Both the position numbers and the translations under genes were made by a program. Shown here piece by piece: positions 6,944 to 14,872 of a stretch of DNA of 37,080 nucleotides; the stretch's first letter is position 1; each line of letters begins with the position of its first letter. Origin of the DNA: Bacteroides sp. (GTDB lineage Bacteria > Bacteroidota > Bacteroidia > Bacteroidales > Bacteroidaceae); contig JAJQAY010000009.1 of assembly GCA_021203515.1 (NCBI GenBank), positions 1 through 37,080 on the forward strand. Reading direction: 5' to 3'. The notes below the pieces were generated by a model. It was given only the letters and a program-made list of their open reading frames with translations, did not search any database and was not told the DNA's origin.

Positions 6944-8185
6944 TTATTGTTTCCAACTATCCATTACTATTCTGTTGGCCCTGTCTATGACTTGGTGGTC
7001 GAGGCTGGCGAGGTAGATGCGCGTCGTCTTTTCGGAGGTGTGCCCCATGCCTTCGCTGATGACGGATACGGGGATGCCTTTTTCGTAGGCGAGGGTTGCC
7101 CACGTGTGGCGCGCCACGTAGAAGGTCAGCGGGAAGTCGAAATTCAGCATGTTTCCTATCTGGCGGATGCGCTTGTTGAGCCGACGCTGGACGTATCGGT
7201 AGCCTTTATAGCTGTCGTTGCTGCGCAGCATGGGCAGCAGGTAGAGAGACGCGGGGTCGGCATAGCGGCGGAGCAGTGCTTGCAGGGGCGGCTCTATCTT
7301 GATTTGCAGTAGTTGGCCGGTTTTTCGGCGTCGGTAGATGAGCATGTTGCCACGTATGTTGGTCTGCGTGAGGTAGCACATGTCGATGAAGGCCATGCCA
7401 CGGGCATAGAGGCTGAAAAGGAAGAGGTCGCGGGCAAGCTGGAGGTGCTTGTGCATGTCGTGCAGGTCGAACTCGGCGATGCGGGCGAGCTCTTTTTTGC
7501 TGATGGCGCGTTTAGGGGTTTTGCTTCCCCGGAGCCTGATTTTGTCGAAGGGTGCGTGCTGTGAACGGACGTAGCCGTCGTCGTCGGCCTTGTTGTAGAT
7601 GGCACGTAGCTGCTTGATGTAGAAGGTGACGGTGTTTGGGTTGTTGCCGCGCTTCTCCAGGTAGGTTATGAACTTTTCGAGCATGGGCTTGGTGATGTCG
7701 TTGGGAGAAAGGTTGCGGTAGTTGCCGATGGGCAGGGCTTCGCCGAGGTCTTTAATGAAATGGGTGAAGGCGCTGATGGCGTTGCGGTAGTTGGCTGCCG
7801 TTCCGTACTTGCCTGCGGCTTTGAGCTCTTCGGTCAGGTAGGCTGCATAGACGAAGAAGCGGCTTAGGTCGTTTCGGGTCTTGTAGGCGTTCACGATGCC
7901 GTCGGCGGTATACTCCTTCCCCTTTTCGAGGGTGAGGGTTATCCTTTCGAGTTCTTCCTTTATATATATAAGGTATGAGTTGATTTCGGAGGCGGCAGTG
8001 ATGGCACCGTGACTGCGACTGAGCATGACGGCTCTTTCTGCCTCTGCGTTGAACTCTGCTTCCCTCAGCCGGTAGGGGGTGTATATTTCCCTCTTCTTGT
8101 GGTTGTGGATTACTTGGATGATAAGCGGATACATATCGTCCTTGCCCAACCGCGAACGGTTGAGCCTTGCTTTAATAGTTGTCAT
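6944..8185 (-). CDS. Tyrosine recombinase, likely promoter invertase
   Basis: 413 residues: an N-terminal arm-binding region (1-90), a SAM-like core-binding domain (about 105-210) and a catalytic domain (about 225-400). Catalytic residues are visible: Arg262 in LYARGMAF, Lys288 in RRRKTG, YVAR with Arg359, His360, His382 in MGHTSEKT and nucleophile Tyr391 in TRIYLAS. Length and motifs match the Bacteroides integrase family that includes invertases of capsule and surface loci. The gene lies directly beside a segment with inverted repeats, so it probably flips that promoter in cis. Phage or conjugative element neighbours are absent, which argues against a mobile-element integrase. The frame is intact. 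A hairpin and a degenerate copy of its own site lie over its start. Confidence 0.88.
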   Translation of the reverse strand: MTTIKARLNRSRLGKDDMYPLIIQVIHNHKKREIYTPYRLREAEFNAEAERAVMLSRSHGAITAASEINSYLIYIKEELERITLTLEKGKEYTADGIVNAYKTRNDLSRFFVYAAYLTEELKAAGKYGTAANYRNAISAFTHFIKDLGEALPIGNYRNLSPNDITKPMLEKFITYLEKRGNNPNTVTFYIKQLRAIYNKADDDGYVRSQHAPFDKIRLRGSKTPKRAISKKELARIAEFDLHDMHKHLQLARDLFLFSLYARGMAFIDMCYLTQTNIRGNMLIYRRRKTGQLLQIKIEPPLQALLRRYADPASLYLLPMLRSNDSYKGYRYVQRRLNKRIRQIGNMLNFDFPLTFYVARHTWATLAYEKGIPVSVISEGMGHTSEKTTRIYLASLDHQVIDRANRIVMDSWKQ

Positions 8186-8235
8186 TTTACTTTCTTTTTT
8201 ATAAGTGAATACTCTATTTTTTAGCGAAAGTAAAA
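8185..8235 (-). promoter_or_regulatory. Hairpin and degenerate recombinase site over the recombinase start
   Basis: TTTTACTTTC (8185-8194) pairs perfectly with GAAAGTAAAA (8226-8235). Within it, 8210-8233 matches the 24-bp inverted repeat at 17 positions, including TACTCT and GAAAG, in the orientation of the left repeat. It may be an operator through which the recombinase limits its own expression (inference). Confidence 0.45.
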
Positions 8236-8945
8236 CAACAACAGTCCGTAATTGATTGTTGAATGCCGGTCTGATACATAGTTTGTTTGCTGAAAAAGGG
8301 ATTTCCCCTGCATTCGGTTAACAAAGGAATGTTGTAGGAGAAGTTGTAGTTTGTAGGGGGTAAAAGTAAAGATAATTATCGGGATATGGTAGGAATGTGT
8401 GAAAAATGTCATTTTGTATTTCTATTCGTAAATGCGCGGCGTATTTCTGCCTTGCGGGTAAGGTGTTGCCGAAAAACGAAACGAAAATCGGTAATTGGCA
8501 GGTGGATAGGTGGATAGCGAAATGTTTACAACTGAAATAGATGAAAAAGAGAGATGGATGTGGGTTTAACTTTGTTCCCCAGTGAGGAACGGGGTGTTCC
8601 TCACTGGGAAACGAAGCGTTCCTCACCGGGGAAGTTAACTAATTCATCGGAGAAAGTTAACTTGATATGGGTGGGAAGTTAATAAGCCGACGGTACGAAG
8701 TTAACTTTCTTGCATAAATAGTGCATAATTGCGGGCCTTTTATGCATAAATGAGGTATTTATATTCTTGTTTTATACGCAAAATCTCTATTTCTTCTCTT
8801 CTTTGAAAAGTGAGATGCTGAGATATGAGGATAAAATGTTTCTTTTTGATGCATATATAGTTATATTGCAAGCAATTTGATTTTCCTCTTTGCTGTCGGA
8901 AATAAAAAAATGGGCAGGGATGCAGGCGGAATATTATTTTCTGTT
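8236..8945. other. Gene-free AT-rich gap between divergent recombinase and second surface locus
   Basis: I see no gene here. Short open frames lack family features and sensible starts. The gap contains the hairpin cluster at 8578-8632, several imperfect GTTAACT-type repeats (about 8565-8710) and TGCATAAAT direct repeats (about 8712-8755). Confidence 0.6.
8578..8632. repeat. Three-copy hairpin GTTCCTCACYGGG
   Basis: CCCAGTGAGGAAC (8578-8590) and GTTCCTCACTGGG (8596-8608) form a perfect 13-bp stem with loop GGGGT. A third related copy, GTTCCTCACCGGGG, follows at about 8618. AAGTTAACT repeats flank the right side. Confidence 0.8.
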
Positions 8946-8953
8946 TATCTTTG
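8946..8953 (+). promoter_or_regulatory. Possible -7 box for the second surface locus
   Basis: TATCTTTG fits TAnnTTTG and lies 52 bp before the DUF3575 start. No TTTG was seen at the right distance upstream, so this is only a partial match. Confidence 0.4.
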
Positions 8954-9004
8954 TCCCCGATAAAGAACCGGCGACGGACGCTTTTTTAAAAGCGAACGTG
9001 GCTT

Positions 9005-9594
9005 ATGAATATACTTTTCGAACCATGCAACGCTCCTCTGAGGGCAGGCAATCGGTGGTGTCTCCAGGCGGGGATGCTGTTTTTCTTATTCCTATTATTA
9101 TATAATCCATGCGCGTCGGCACAGCGTCTTTCCTTGAAGACCAATGTGCTGGAATGGGGTGTGCTGTCTCCCAACGTCGGGGCGGAATTTCTGCTGAACG
9201 ACCAGATGACGCTGGAGCTTACCGTGTCCGGCAGCCCTTTCCGCCTGACAAACGATTTATACCTGAAACATTTCCGTCTGCAACCGGAACTTAAATACTG
9301 GTTCCTTACCTTGATGACGGGACATTACGTAGGGTTCACCGCTTTTTACTCCAATTATGACGCAGCCTTCGGCGGCAATGCATACTATGGCGAGGCTTAT
9401 GCGGCAGGCTTCACCTACGGATACCACTGGATACTTTCGAGACACTGGAACCTGGAACTCTCCACCGGGGTGGATTGCTGCACTACCGCCAGGCAAAGTA
9501 TGTGCCCGGAACGGAGCATGGAGACCCGAACGAGACGGGATGGCTGCCGGCACCGATGAAGGTAGGGGTGAGCTTGGTATATATTCTGAAGTAG
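9005..9594 (+). pseudogene. DUF3575 outer-membrane protein (second locus), one frameshift
   Basis: Paralogue of 5713-6279. The signal sequence MLFFLFLLLYNPCASAQ may start at 9005 or at the internal ATG 9071, which gives a more ordinary signal peptide. The body has NVGAEFLL, LQPELKYWFL, GHYVGFTAF and TYGYHWIL in the same order as the paralogue. The frame breaks at G4, 9467-9470; one more G gives LSTGGGLLHYRQAKYVPG and runs to ETGWLPAPMKVGVSLVYILK and the stop at 9592. That end matches the paralogue's last strand, so the repaired reading is convincing. First gene of a plus-strand cluster that mirrors the DUF3575-DUF3868 pair of the fimbrial operon. Confidence 0.78.
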
Positions 9595-9628
9595 TTATGA
9601 GTTATAAGTTATGAGTTATGAGTTATAA
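9595..9628 (+). repeat. GTTATGA short tandem repeat at a start codon
   Basis: About five seven-base units (GTTATGA/GTTATAA) fill the gap between two genes, and the ATG of the next gene (9618) lies inside the last units, offering several nearby ATG codons in different frames. Confidence 0.75.
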
Positions 9629-11778
9629 AGGTTTTATAGTAGGGATGTTACTGATGTGCATAGGCGCTACATTGCCGGTGTGTGCGCAGGAAGAAAAAGT
9701 GGAGATTACGGGTACGGTGATGGATGATGACGGTTATCCTGCCATGTCTATCGTTATCCGCGACAAGACGGAGCAGGGAGAGGTGTACGGTATTACCGAC
9801 CTCGACGGTAATTTCACGATTAAAGCCGACCCGAACACAACACTGCACCTTTCCGGACTGACGTATGCGCCCAAGCTGGTGAAGCTGAACGGAAAGAAGA
9901 AAGTGAATGTGGTGGTTTCGTTCGACTCGCAACTGCTGAACGAAGTGGTGATTGTGACAAAGCGAGTGGTGAGCAAGCTGACACCCGAACCTACCGACAT
10001 CGAGATTGTGGGAAACCAGTATATTCTCCGTCCGAAGGTGAAGATACCCAAAGAGATGTTCAAGCCTGACTGCCGCGTGGTGGTGCAGCCGATGCTGGTG
10101 AACCAGACGCGAAAGATCCAACGCCTCTTCCGCCCGGCAGTGGTGACGGGAAAGAAGTATGCCATCGCCCTGGAGCGCATGATGGAGTTCGACTTGACGC
10201 GCGACCCGCTGAACAAATATTATGAAGACACCAAGCGCGTGGACGGCAACGAGGTGGTGGCATACGTGGACTCGCTCTATATGGATAATCCGGACGACGA
10301 ATGCCGTTGCGACATCTACATGTATTTGGTGAACTATCGTAAGGTGACTTATGGAGATACGATTATCATAGCCCGCGGCACGGTAGACCCGATGCGCTTC
10401 TTTACCTATAACATTACGCCGCAGAAGATTGAGGACGAGAAACTGGCGCCCCGCCCCATCAAGCAGATGAGGGGCGACAAGGGGCAGGTGAACCTGACTT
10501 TTGCCGTAAACTCGGCGAAGATTGACGACGCCGACCCCAACGATGCACTGGAACTGGAAAAAAATGCGCACCCGTCTGGCGTATATAGATAACGACCCGA
10601 ACTCGGAATTTATGGCATTCAGCATCACGGCGATTTCCTCGCCCGAAGGCTCCTACCAACGGAGCCTGGAACTGGCGCGGATGCGTGCGGGTACTGCCAA
10701 AGAGACGATTATGAAGTCGCTGCAACCTGCCACGGTGAGCGCCATGCGCGACAGCATCACCGTCAGCGCCCGGGTAGAGTCTTGGGAGAGGGTGGCCGAA
10801 CCGATGGAGGCGGACTCCCTATCGGCCGCGGAAGTGAGAGAGGCGATTGAACAATCGCCGAAGAGCGTGGAGGCGCAGTATCGCAAGATTGCGGGATTGC
10901 CCAATTACCGCTCGGTCATTATCCCCGAATATATGCCGAAGCTGAGGCGCGTGGAGTACAGCTTCAGTTACTCGACACTGCGCTTCCTGAGCGACCAAGA
11001 GATACAGCAACTCTATCAGGAAGACTACAAACGGCTGACGGAATATGAGTTCTGGCGCTTGTATGCCAAGGCGGAAACGGACGAGGAACGGGAGAAAATA
11101 TGCCGGCAGGCACTGGTAACTTATCCTAAATTCATATTGATGGCGAATGAGCTGGCGGTGATACTGATAAAGAAGAAGCAGTCGGATATGGAACTGCTGA
11201 AGCCTTTCCTGAACGACTCTACACCGCAGCCGATTTTGCACAACCAGGTGATTGCATTGCTGGCACAGATGGACTATGTACATGCCGACTCGATAGCGTC
11301 GCTGCTGAAAGACAACCCTATGACAGCCGACGTGAAAGCCATTACGGGTGCATATAACGGTGACTATGAAACGGCCTACGAGCGCTTCGGTGCAAAGGGA
11401 GGCGTAAACGAAGTGGTGTTGTTGCTGGCTCTGAAACGCAACCAGGAGGCACTGGACAAGGCGGATGAATTGCCGGAAGAGGTGGCGCTGACCTATTATC
11501 TGCGTGCGGTGGCCTCCAATCGTCTCGACAAGCTGATTGAAGCATTCGCCAACCTGAAAAAAGCGTTCTCCATAGACCCGTGGCTGAAAGACATTGCCCG
11601 GATTGACGGTGACGTGACAGACCTGATGCAGCAAATGGAAGACGAGAAGAAGGAGAAGGAAGAGGAAGCAAAGAAGAAGGCTGCCGAGCGTGAGAGTGCT
11701 ACCGGAGAAGAACAAGTGACTAATGAGGATAGTATAAATGATGAAACAGAGAAGGATGGAACAGAGAAAACGGAATAA
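9618..11778 (+). pseudogene. Carboxypeptidase-regulatory / OmpA-like / TPR-like surface protein, one frameshift
   Basis: About 720 residues after repair. The signal peptide ends VCAQEE. Residues about 28-112 form a carboxypeptidase-regulatory-like beta domain (ITGTVMDDDGYPAM, GITDLDGNFTIKA, LNEVVIV). Next comes a DUF3868-like stretch (CRVVVQPMLVNQ, FRPAVVTGKKYAIALERM), then an OmpA-like segment (LTFAVNSAKID, ITAISSPEGSYQRSLELARMRA), then helical TPR-like repeats and an acidic/lysine-rich tail. The frame breaks at A7, 10558-10564 (one extra A); six A's give LEKMRTRLAYIDND. It probably links peptidoglycan and surface structures. Its central part parallels the DUF3868 protein of the fimbrial operon. 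The next gene starts inside its last codons. Confidence 0.7.
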
Positions 11779-12942
11779 CCACTACCGGAGCGTGGTGATG
11801 GCTCTGCTGATGGTTTGCCTGCCTGCCGGAATGCTGGCATAAGAAAAGAACGACAGTGTGGTGCACAGGGATAACAACATCAAGGCGTATGACTATATGA
11901 TACCGAAACGGCGCGGTGCCGACCGCTTTGAGTCGAAGACGGGGACGGAACATCTGTTCTTCTCGGCAGGTGCGGGGATGACTTGGCTGCTTGACATGGG
12001 CAGCGGACACAAGGCACACGGGCCGAAAGCGTCGTTCTATGTGGGCAACTGGCTGACACCCGTGGTGGGTGTGCGCGGCGGAGTGGACTATGGCATGTGG
12101 CGCGGAGCGTCCGATATGAACCTGATAGGGCTGATGCGGACTACCTGATTAACATCAGTGCATTTGCCGCCCGCTATAATTCGAGGAGGTTGTTCGAAGT
12201 AATAGCCGTGCTGGGTGTCAGCTATCAGGCAGGCATCACGCAGGGAAGCGGGGCCATTCATTCATACGGATTGCACGGTGGTTTTCAGGGAAAGTTCAAT
12301 GTCTCTCCGGCATTTAACTTGTTTATCGAACCCCAACTGACGATGTATCCCGACCGGGTGGACAATGCTTTTTCGTGGAGAAGCTACGACCTGGCAGGGT
12401 CTATCATGATAGGCCTTACCTATAAGCCTTCGGGGTTCAGTCAGTCGTGGCTGTTGCGCGAGGGGTTTGCCTCTATTGCGGCGGGAATGGGAAATACGGG
12501 AGACATGCTCTTCAATACGGAGTTTATGCTGGGCAAATGGCTGGAGAAGGAGCACATCAATGGTGTACGCATAGCAGCGGGAAGTACCACGGCATTCCTC
12601 GAAAACCATGACGGCAGGGGAGACCGGGATTTCAATGTCAACCTCTGTGTGGATTATCTCTGTAACTTGTCTAATCTGTTTTCGGACAGGAAGACGCACC
12701 TCTTCGAGTTTATCGTAGCGGGCGGCATCGGCAGTTATTTTCCCGAAGCGGAAGAGTCGCCGGCAGCGGTGATACTGAACGGACGCCTGGGCTTTCAGGG
12801 ACAAGTAGCCGTTTCGGAGCATGTAGGCGTGTGGGTGGAACCGAGAATAAACATCTTTAAAGACAGAAGTTACCGGTCGGACTTGCAACAACCGATACGC
12901 GGGACGGTAGGAATTATGTTCGGAACGAGCTATAAGTTTTAG
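11738..12942 (+). pseudogene. Outer-membrane protein of two duplicated barrel halves, one stop and one frameshift
   Basis: About 400 residues. Start at 11738, 11741 or 11756, all overlapping the previous gene, so translation is probably coupled. The signal peptide ends PAGMLA, followed by in-frame TAA (11840-11842) where CAA (Gln) would give the normal AQ cleavage context. A missing G at 12128-12130 shifts the frame; repair gives LIGADADYLINISAF. Two halves resemble each other: GGFQGKFNVSPAFNLFIEPQ (first half) against GRLGFQGQVAVSEHVGVWVE (second), each followed by a strand ending DR. The C-terminus GIMFGTSYKF is a typical outer-membrane barrel end. Function unknown. Confidence 0.7.
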
Positions 12943-12950
12943 ATATTACC

Positions 12951-12987
12951 ATAAAATTTTTCGGCCAAGCGAGTCCGAAGATTTTAT
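12951..12987 (+). terminator. Probable terminator of the second surface locus
   Basis: ATAAAAT and ATTTTAT with an inner TTCGG/CCGAA stem, followed by TTTGTTTG, nine bases past the stop codon. Confidence 0.5.
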
Positions 12988-13082
12988 TTGTTTGTTTGCG
13001 TCGCCACCTAATGTGTTGTGAAATACTTGTGGCGAGACTCGGGTCCTCTGCTCTTTCTTCTAAGGGCATGGGACTTTTTTAG

Positions 13083-13303
13083 TTCACCGCAGAGGACACA
13101 GAGTCTCACGGAGTTTTTTCCTTCAGGTGATGACAAACAAGGCTGCTTGTCATTCAGAGCGAAGCGAAGAATCTCTTCTCTAAGTACATGGCTACACTGC
13201 ATAAAAGGGAGTAGATTCTTCGCTTCGCTCTGAATGACAGATAGTGTTAGTTAATCATCGCAGGAAGAGAAACTCCGTGAGACTCTGTGTCCTCTGTGGT
13301 GAA
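13083..13303. repeat. Nested palindrome between convergent genes
   Basis: The 34-bp arms 13083-13116 and 13270-13303 match at 33 positions as an inverted repeat (CGCAGAGGACACAGAGTCTC core). A second palindrome sits inside (13148-13240). The right arm ends one base before the stop codon of the minus-strand hydrolase. With the terminator at 12951 this accounts for the gap 12943-13304. Confidence 0.85.
13148..13240. repeat. Palindromic interspersed repeat, copy 3
   Basis: Starts TGTCATTCAGAGCGAAGCG and ends in CGCTTCGCTCTGAATGACA plus G, around GAATCTCTTCTC. Same ends and centre as copies 1 and 2 but a different stem sequence. Confidence 0.85.
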
Positions 13304-13304
13304 A

Positions 13305-14750
13305 TCATTTACTCTCGTTGCCGCAACGGTCTACAGCAGTGACGGCGAAATACTTGCGGGCCGTCCAAGGGCGGATAGGGGCATAGATGTACTCCGTTCC
13401 GCGTACACGCTGCGCCAGGATATTCTCCGGATTGGATGTATCTACGGGATAGGTGTCGGAACCGTAAATCACGTAGGTTGGGGTGTTCCGCTTGTCGTTG
13501 TCGGTGGCGGGCTGCCAGGTGAGTTTCCAATAACCTTCGGCCTGCTTCTCGACAGTGAGGCCCTGGGGAGTGGTGGGAGGAATGTTGTCAATCCACGGCA
13601 TGGCCGGTTGCAGGGCGGGGGCGGTGTAGTAGTCCTCTTCGAGTATGTCATATAATTCTTGCGTGTTGTCCATCAGGTACTTCACGCGGTAGTGTCCCTG
13701 ACCTGCCAGTCCGTGGGCGCGGGTGAAGTTTATCTGGCGCTCCACTTCGTCTACCGTCCAGTCGCCTTCGCGCGGGTCGAGGAAGTAGATGCCCAGGCCG
13801 GGAATGATTTGGCGCCCGTTGCTTTGCTCCTGCCAGTCGAGGGCAAAAGGATAGAAGCCGTTGCCGCGGAAGTACATCATGGGGTAGACCTGGTCTTGGA
13901 TGCCTTCGCCCAGCCAGCCCTGCACGTCCTGATAGACGGTGTTGAAGGCGTTCCATCCGCGTGAAGAATAACGCGAAGTGTCGCGGTACTTGCCCACCGG
14001 GCAGGTACTTATCTTTACCCACGGTTTCAGGGCTTTTACGCCTTTATACAGATAGCGGACAATTTCCGTGATATTGTCCCGCCGCCACTGGGCGAGGTCG
14101 CGCCCGTTGCCGTACTTCCGGTAATCATAGTTGTCGGGGAAGTGCGTGGCGTGCTCCGGATAGCGCAGGTAGTCGAAGTGCACACCGTCTACATCGTAGC
14201 GCTCTACCACTTCGCGGACGAGACTCATCAGATATTCCTTGGTTTGCGGATGTCCGGGGTTGAGGAAATACTCCCGCTTGTAGGGAACACAGATGGCGGG
14301 TTTCCGCTTGGTGACGGATTCCTTGCCGAGCGCGGCAACATGCTTGCGGTTGCCCAGCGGGATGGCAACCATCCATGCGTGGCATTCCATTCCCCGCTTG
14401 TGGCACTCTTCTACGGCAAAGGCAAGCGGGTCGTAGCCGGGATTGCCGCCGGTCTTTCCGGTGAGGATGGAGTTGAAGGGCTCGATGGACGACCGGTAGA
14501 GTACATCTCCGCGCGTCCGTGTCTGAAAGAGTACGGTGTTGAAGTTGGCGGCCTTCAGCCTGTCCAGTATTTCTATGAGTTCCGCTTGCTGCTTGCGGAT
14601 GCCTTCGGGAGAAGTGGCGCGGGTGGCGGGCCAGTCGAGGCCATAGACAGCGGTAATCCAGGCGGCACGCACTTCGTATTTGGGCAACTGCTCGGCGGAA
14701 AGGAGGAGGAGAAATGCGATATATAATAAGGTGAAGACGATTCGTTTCAT
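13305..14750 (-). CDS. Family 10-like glycosyl hydrolase (GHL10, DUF187) A
   Basis: 481 residues with a signal peptide of about 19 residues (MKRIVFTLLYIAFLLLLSA). A TIM-barrel catalytic region follows: EVRAAWITAVYG, FNTVLFQTRTRGD, CHKRGMECHAWM, DVDGVHFDYLRYPEH and VKISTCPVGKY. The C-terminal 90 residues resemble a fibronectin type III domain (TPQGLTVEKQ to AVTAVDRCGNES). Predicted to act on a polysaccharide in the periplasm or at the surface; the substrate is unknown. It stands alone, divergent from cstA, and is paralogous to 22545-24053. The frame is intact. No good promoter box was found upstream. Confidence 0.85.
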   Translation of the reverse strand: MKRIVFTLLYIAFLLLLSAEQLPKYEVRAAWITAVYGLDWPATRATSPEGIRKQQAELIEILDRLKAANFNTVLFQTRTRGDVLYRSSIEPFNSILTGKTGGNPGYDPLAFAVEECHKRGMECHAWMVAIPLGNRKHVAALGKESVTKRKPAICVPYKREYFLNPGHPQTKEYLMSLVREVVERYDVDGVHFDYLRYPEHATHFPDNYDYRKYGNGRDLAQWRRDNITEIVRYLYKGVKALKPWVKISTCPVGKYRDTSRYSSRGWNAFNTVYQDVQGWLGEGIQDQVYPMMYFRGNGFYPFALDWQEQSNGRQIIPGLGIYFLDPREGDWTVDEVERQINFTRAHGLAGQGHYRVKYLMDNTQELYDILEEDYYTAPALQPAMPWIDNIPPTTPQGLTVEKQAEGYWKLTWQPATDNDKRNTPTYVIYGSDTYPVDTSNPENILAQRVRGTEYIYAPIRPWTARKYFAVTAVDRCGNESK

Positions 14751-14839
14751 TTGGAAGATAAATTCTTATTTATTGTTCTTTTTGACGGTGAAGATAAGTA
14801 AAACCCTTGATAAACTTGTGCCGTTTGCTTAGAAACTAT

Positions 14840-14847
14840 TACATTTG
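14840..14847 (+). promoter_or_regulatory. Probable cstA promoter (-7 box)
   Basis: TACATTTG fits TAnnTTTG; a weak -33 (CTTG) lies about 21 bp upstream. The predicted start is near 14855, giving an 18-base leader before cstA. Confidence 0.5.
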
Positions 14848-14872
14848 CATGCATTAAAAATAGTCACACGTC

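Noticed and set aside
6944..8185. Integrase of a prophage or conjugative element
   Set aside because: No phage, conjugation or attachment-site features are nearby, whereas inverted repeats with a promoter lie directly beside it, which fits a promoter invertase better.
8890..9105. Small plus-strand gene before the second locus
   Set aside because: It overlaps the probable -7 box and the start of the DUF3575 paralogue and has no recognisable features.
10558..10564. Programmed frameshift at the A7 run
   Set aside because: A7 is slippery, but no downstream hairpin stands out and similar one-base breaks occur in many non-slippery runs of two to four bases nearby, so one cause for all is simpler.
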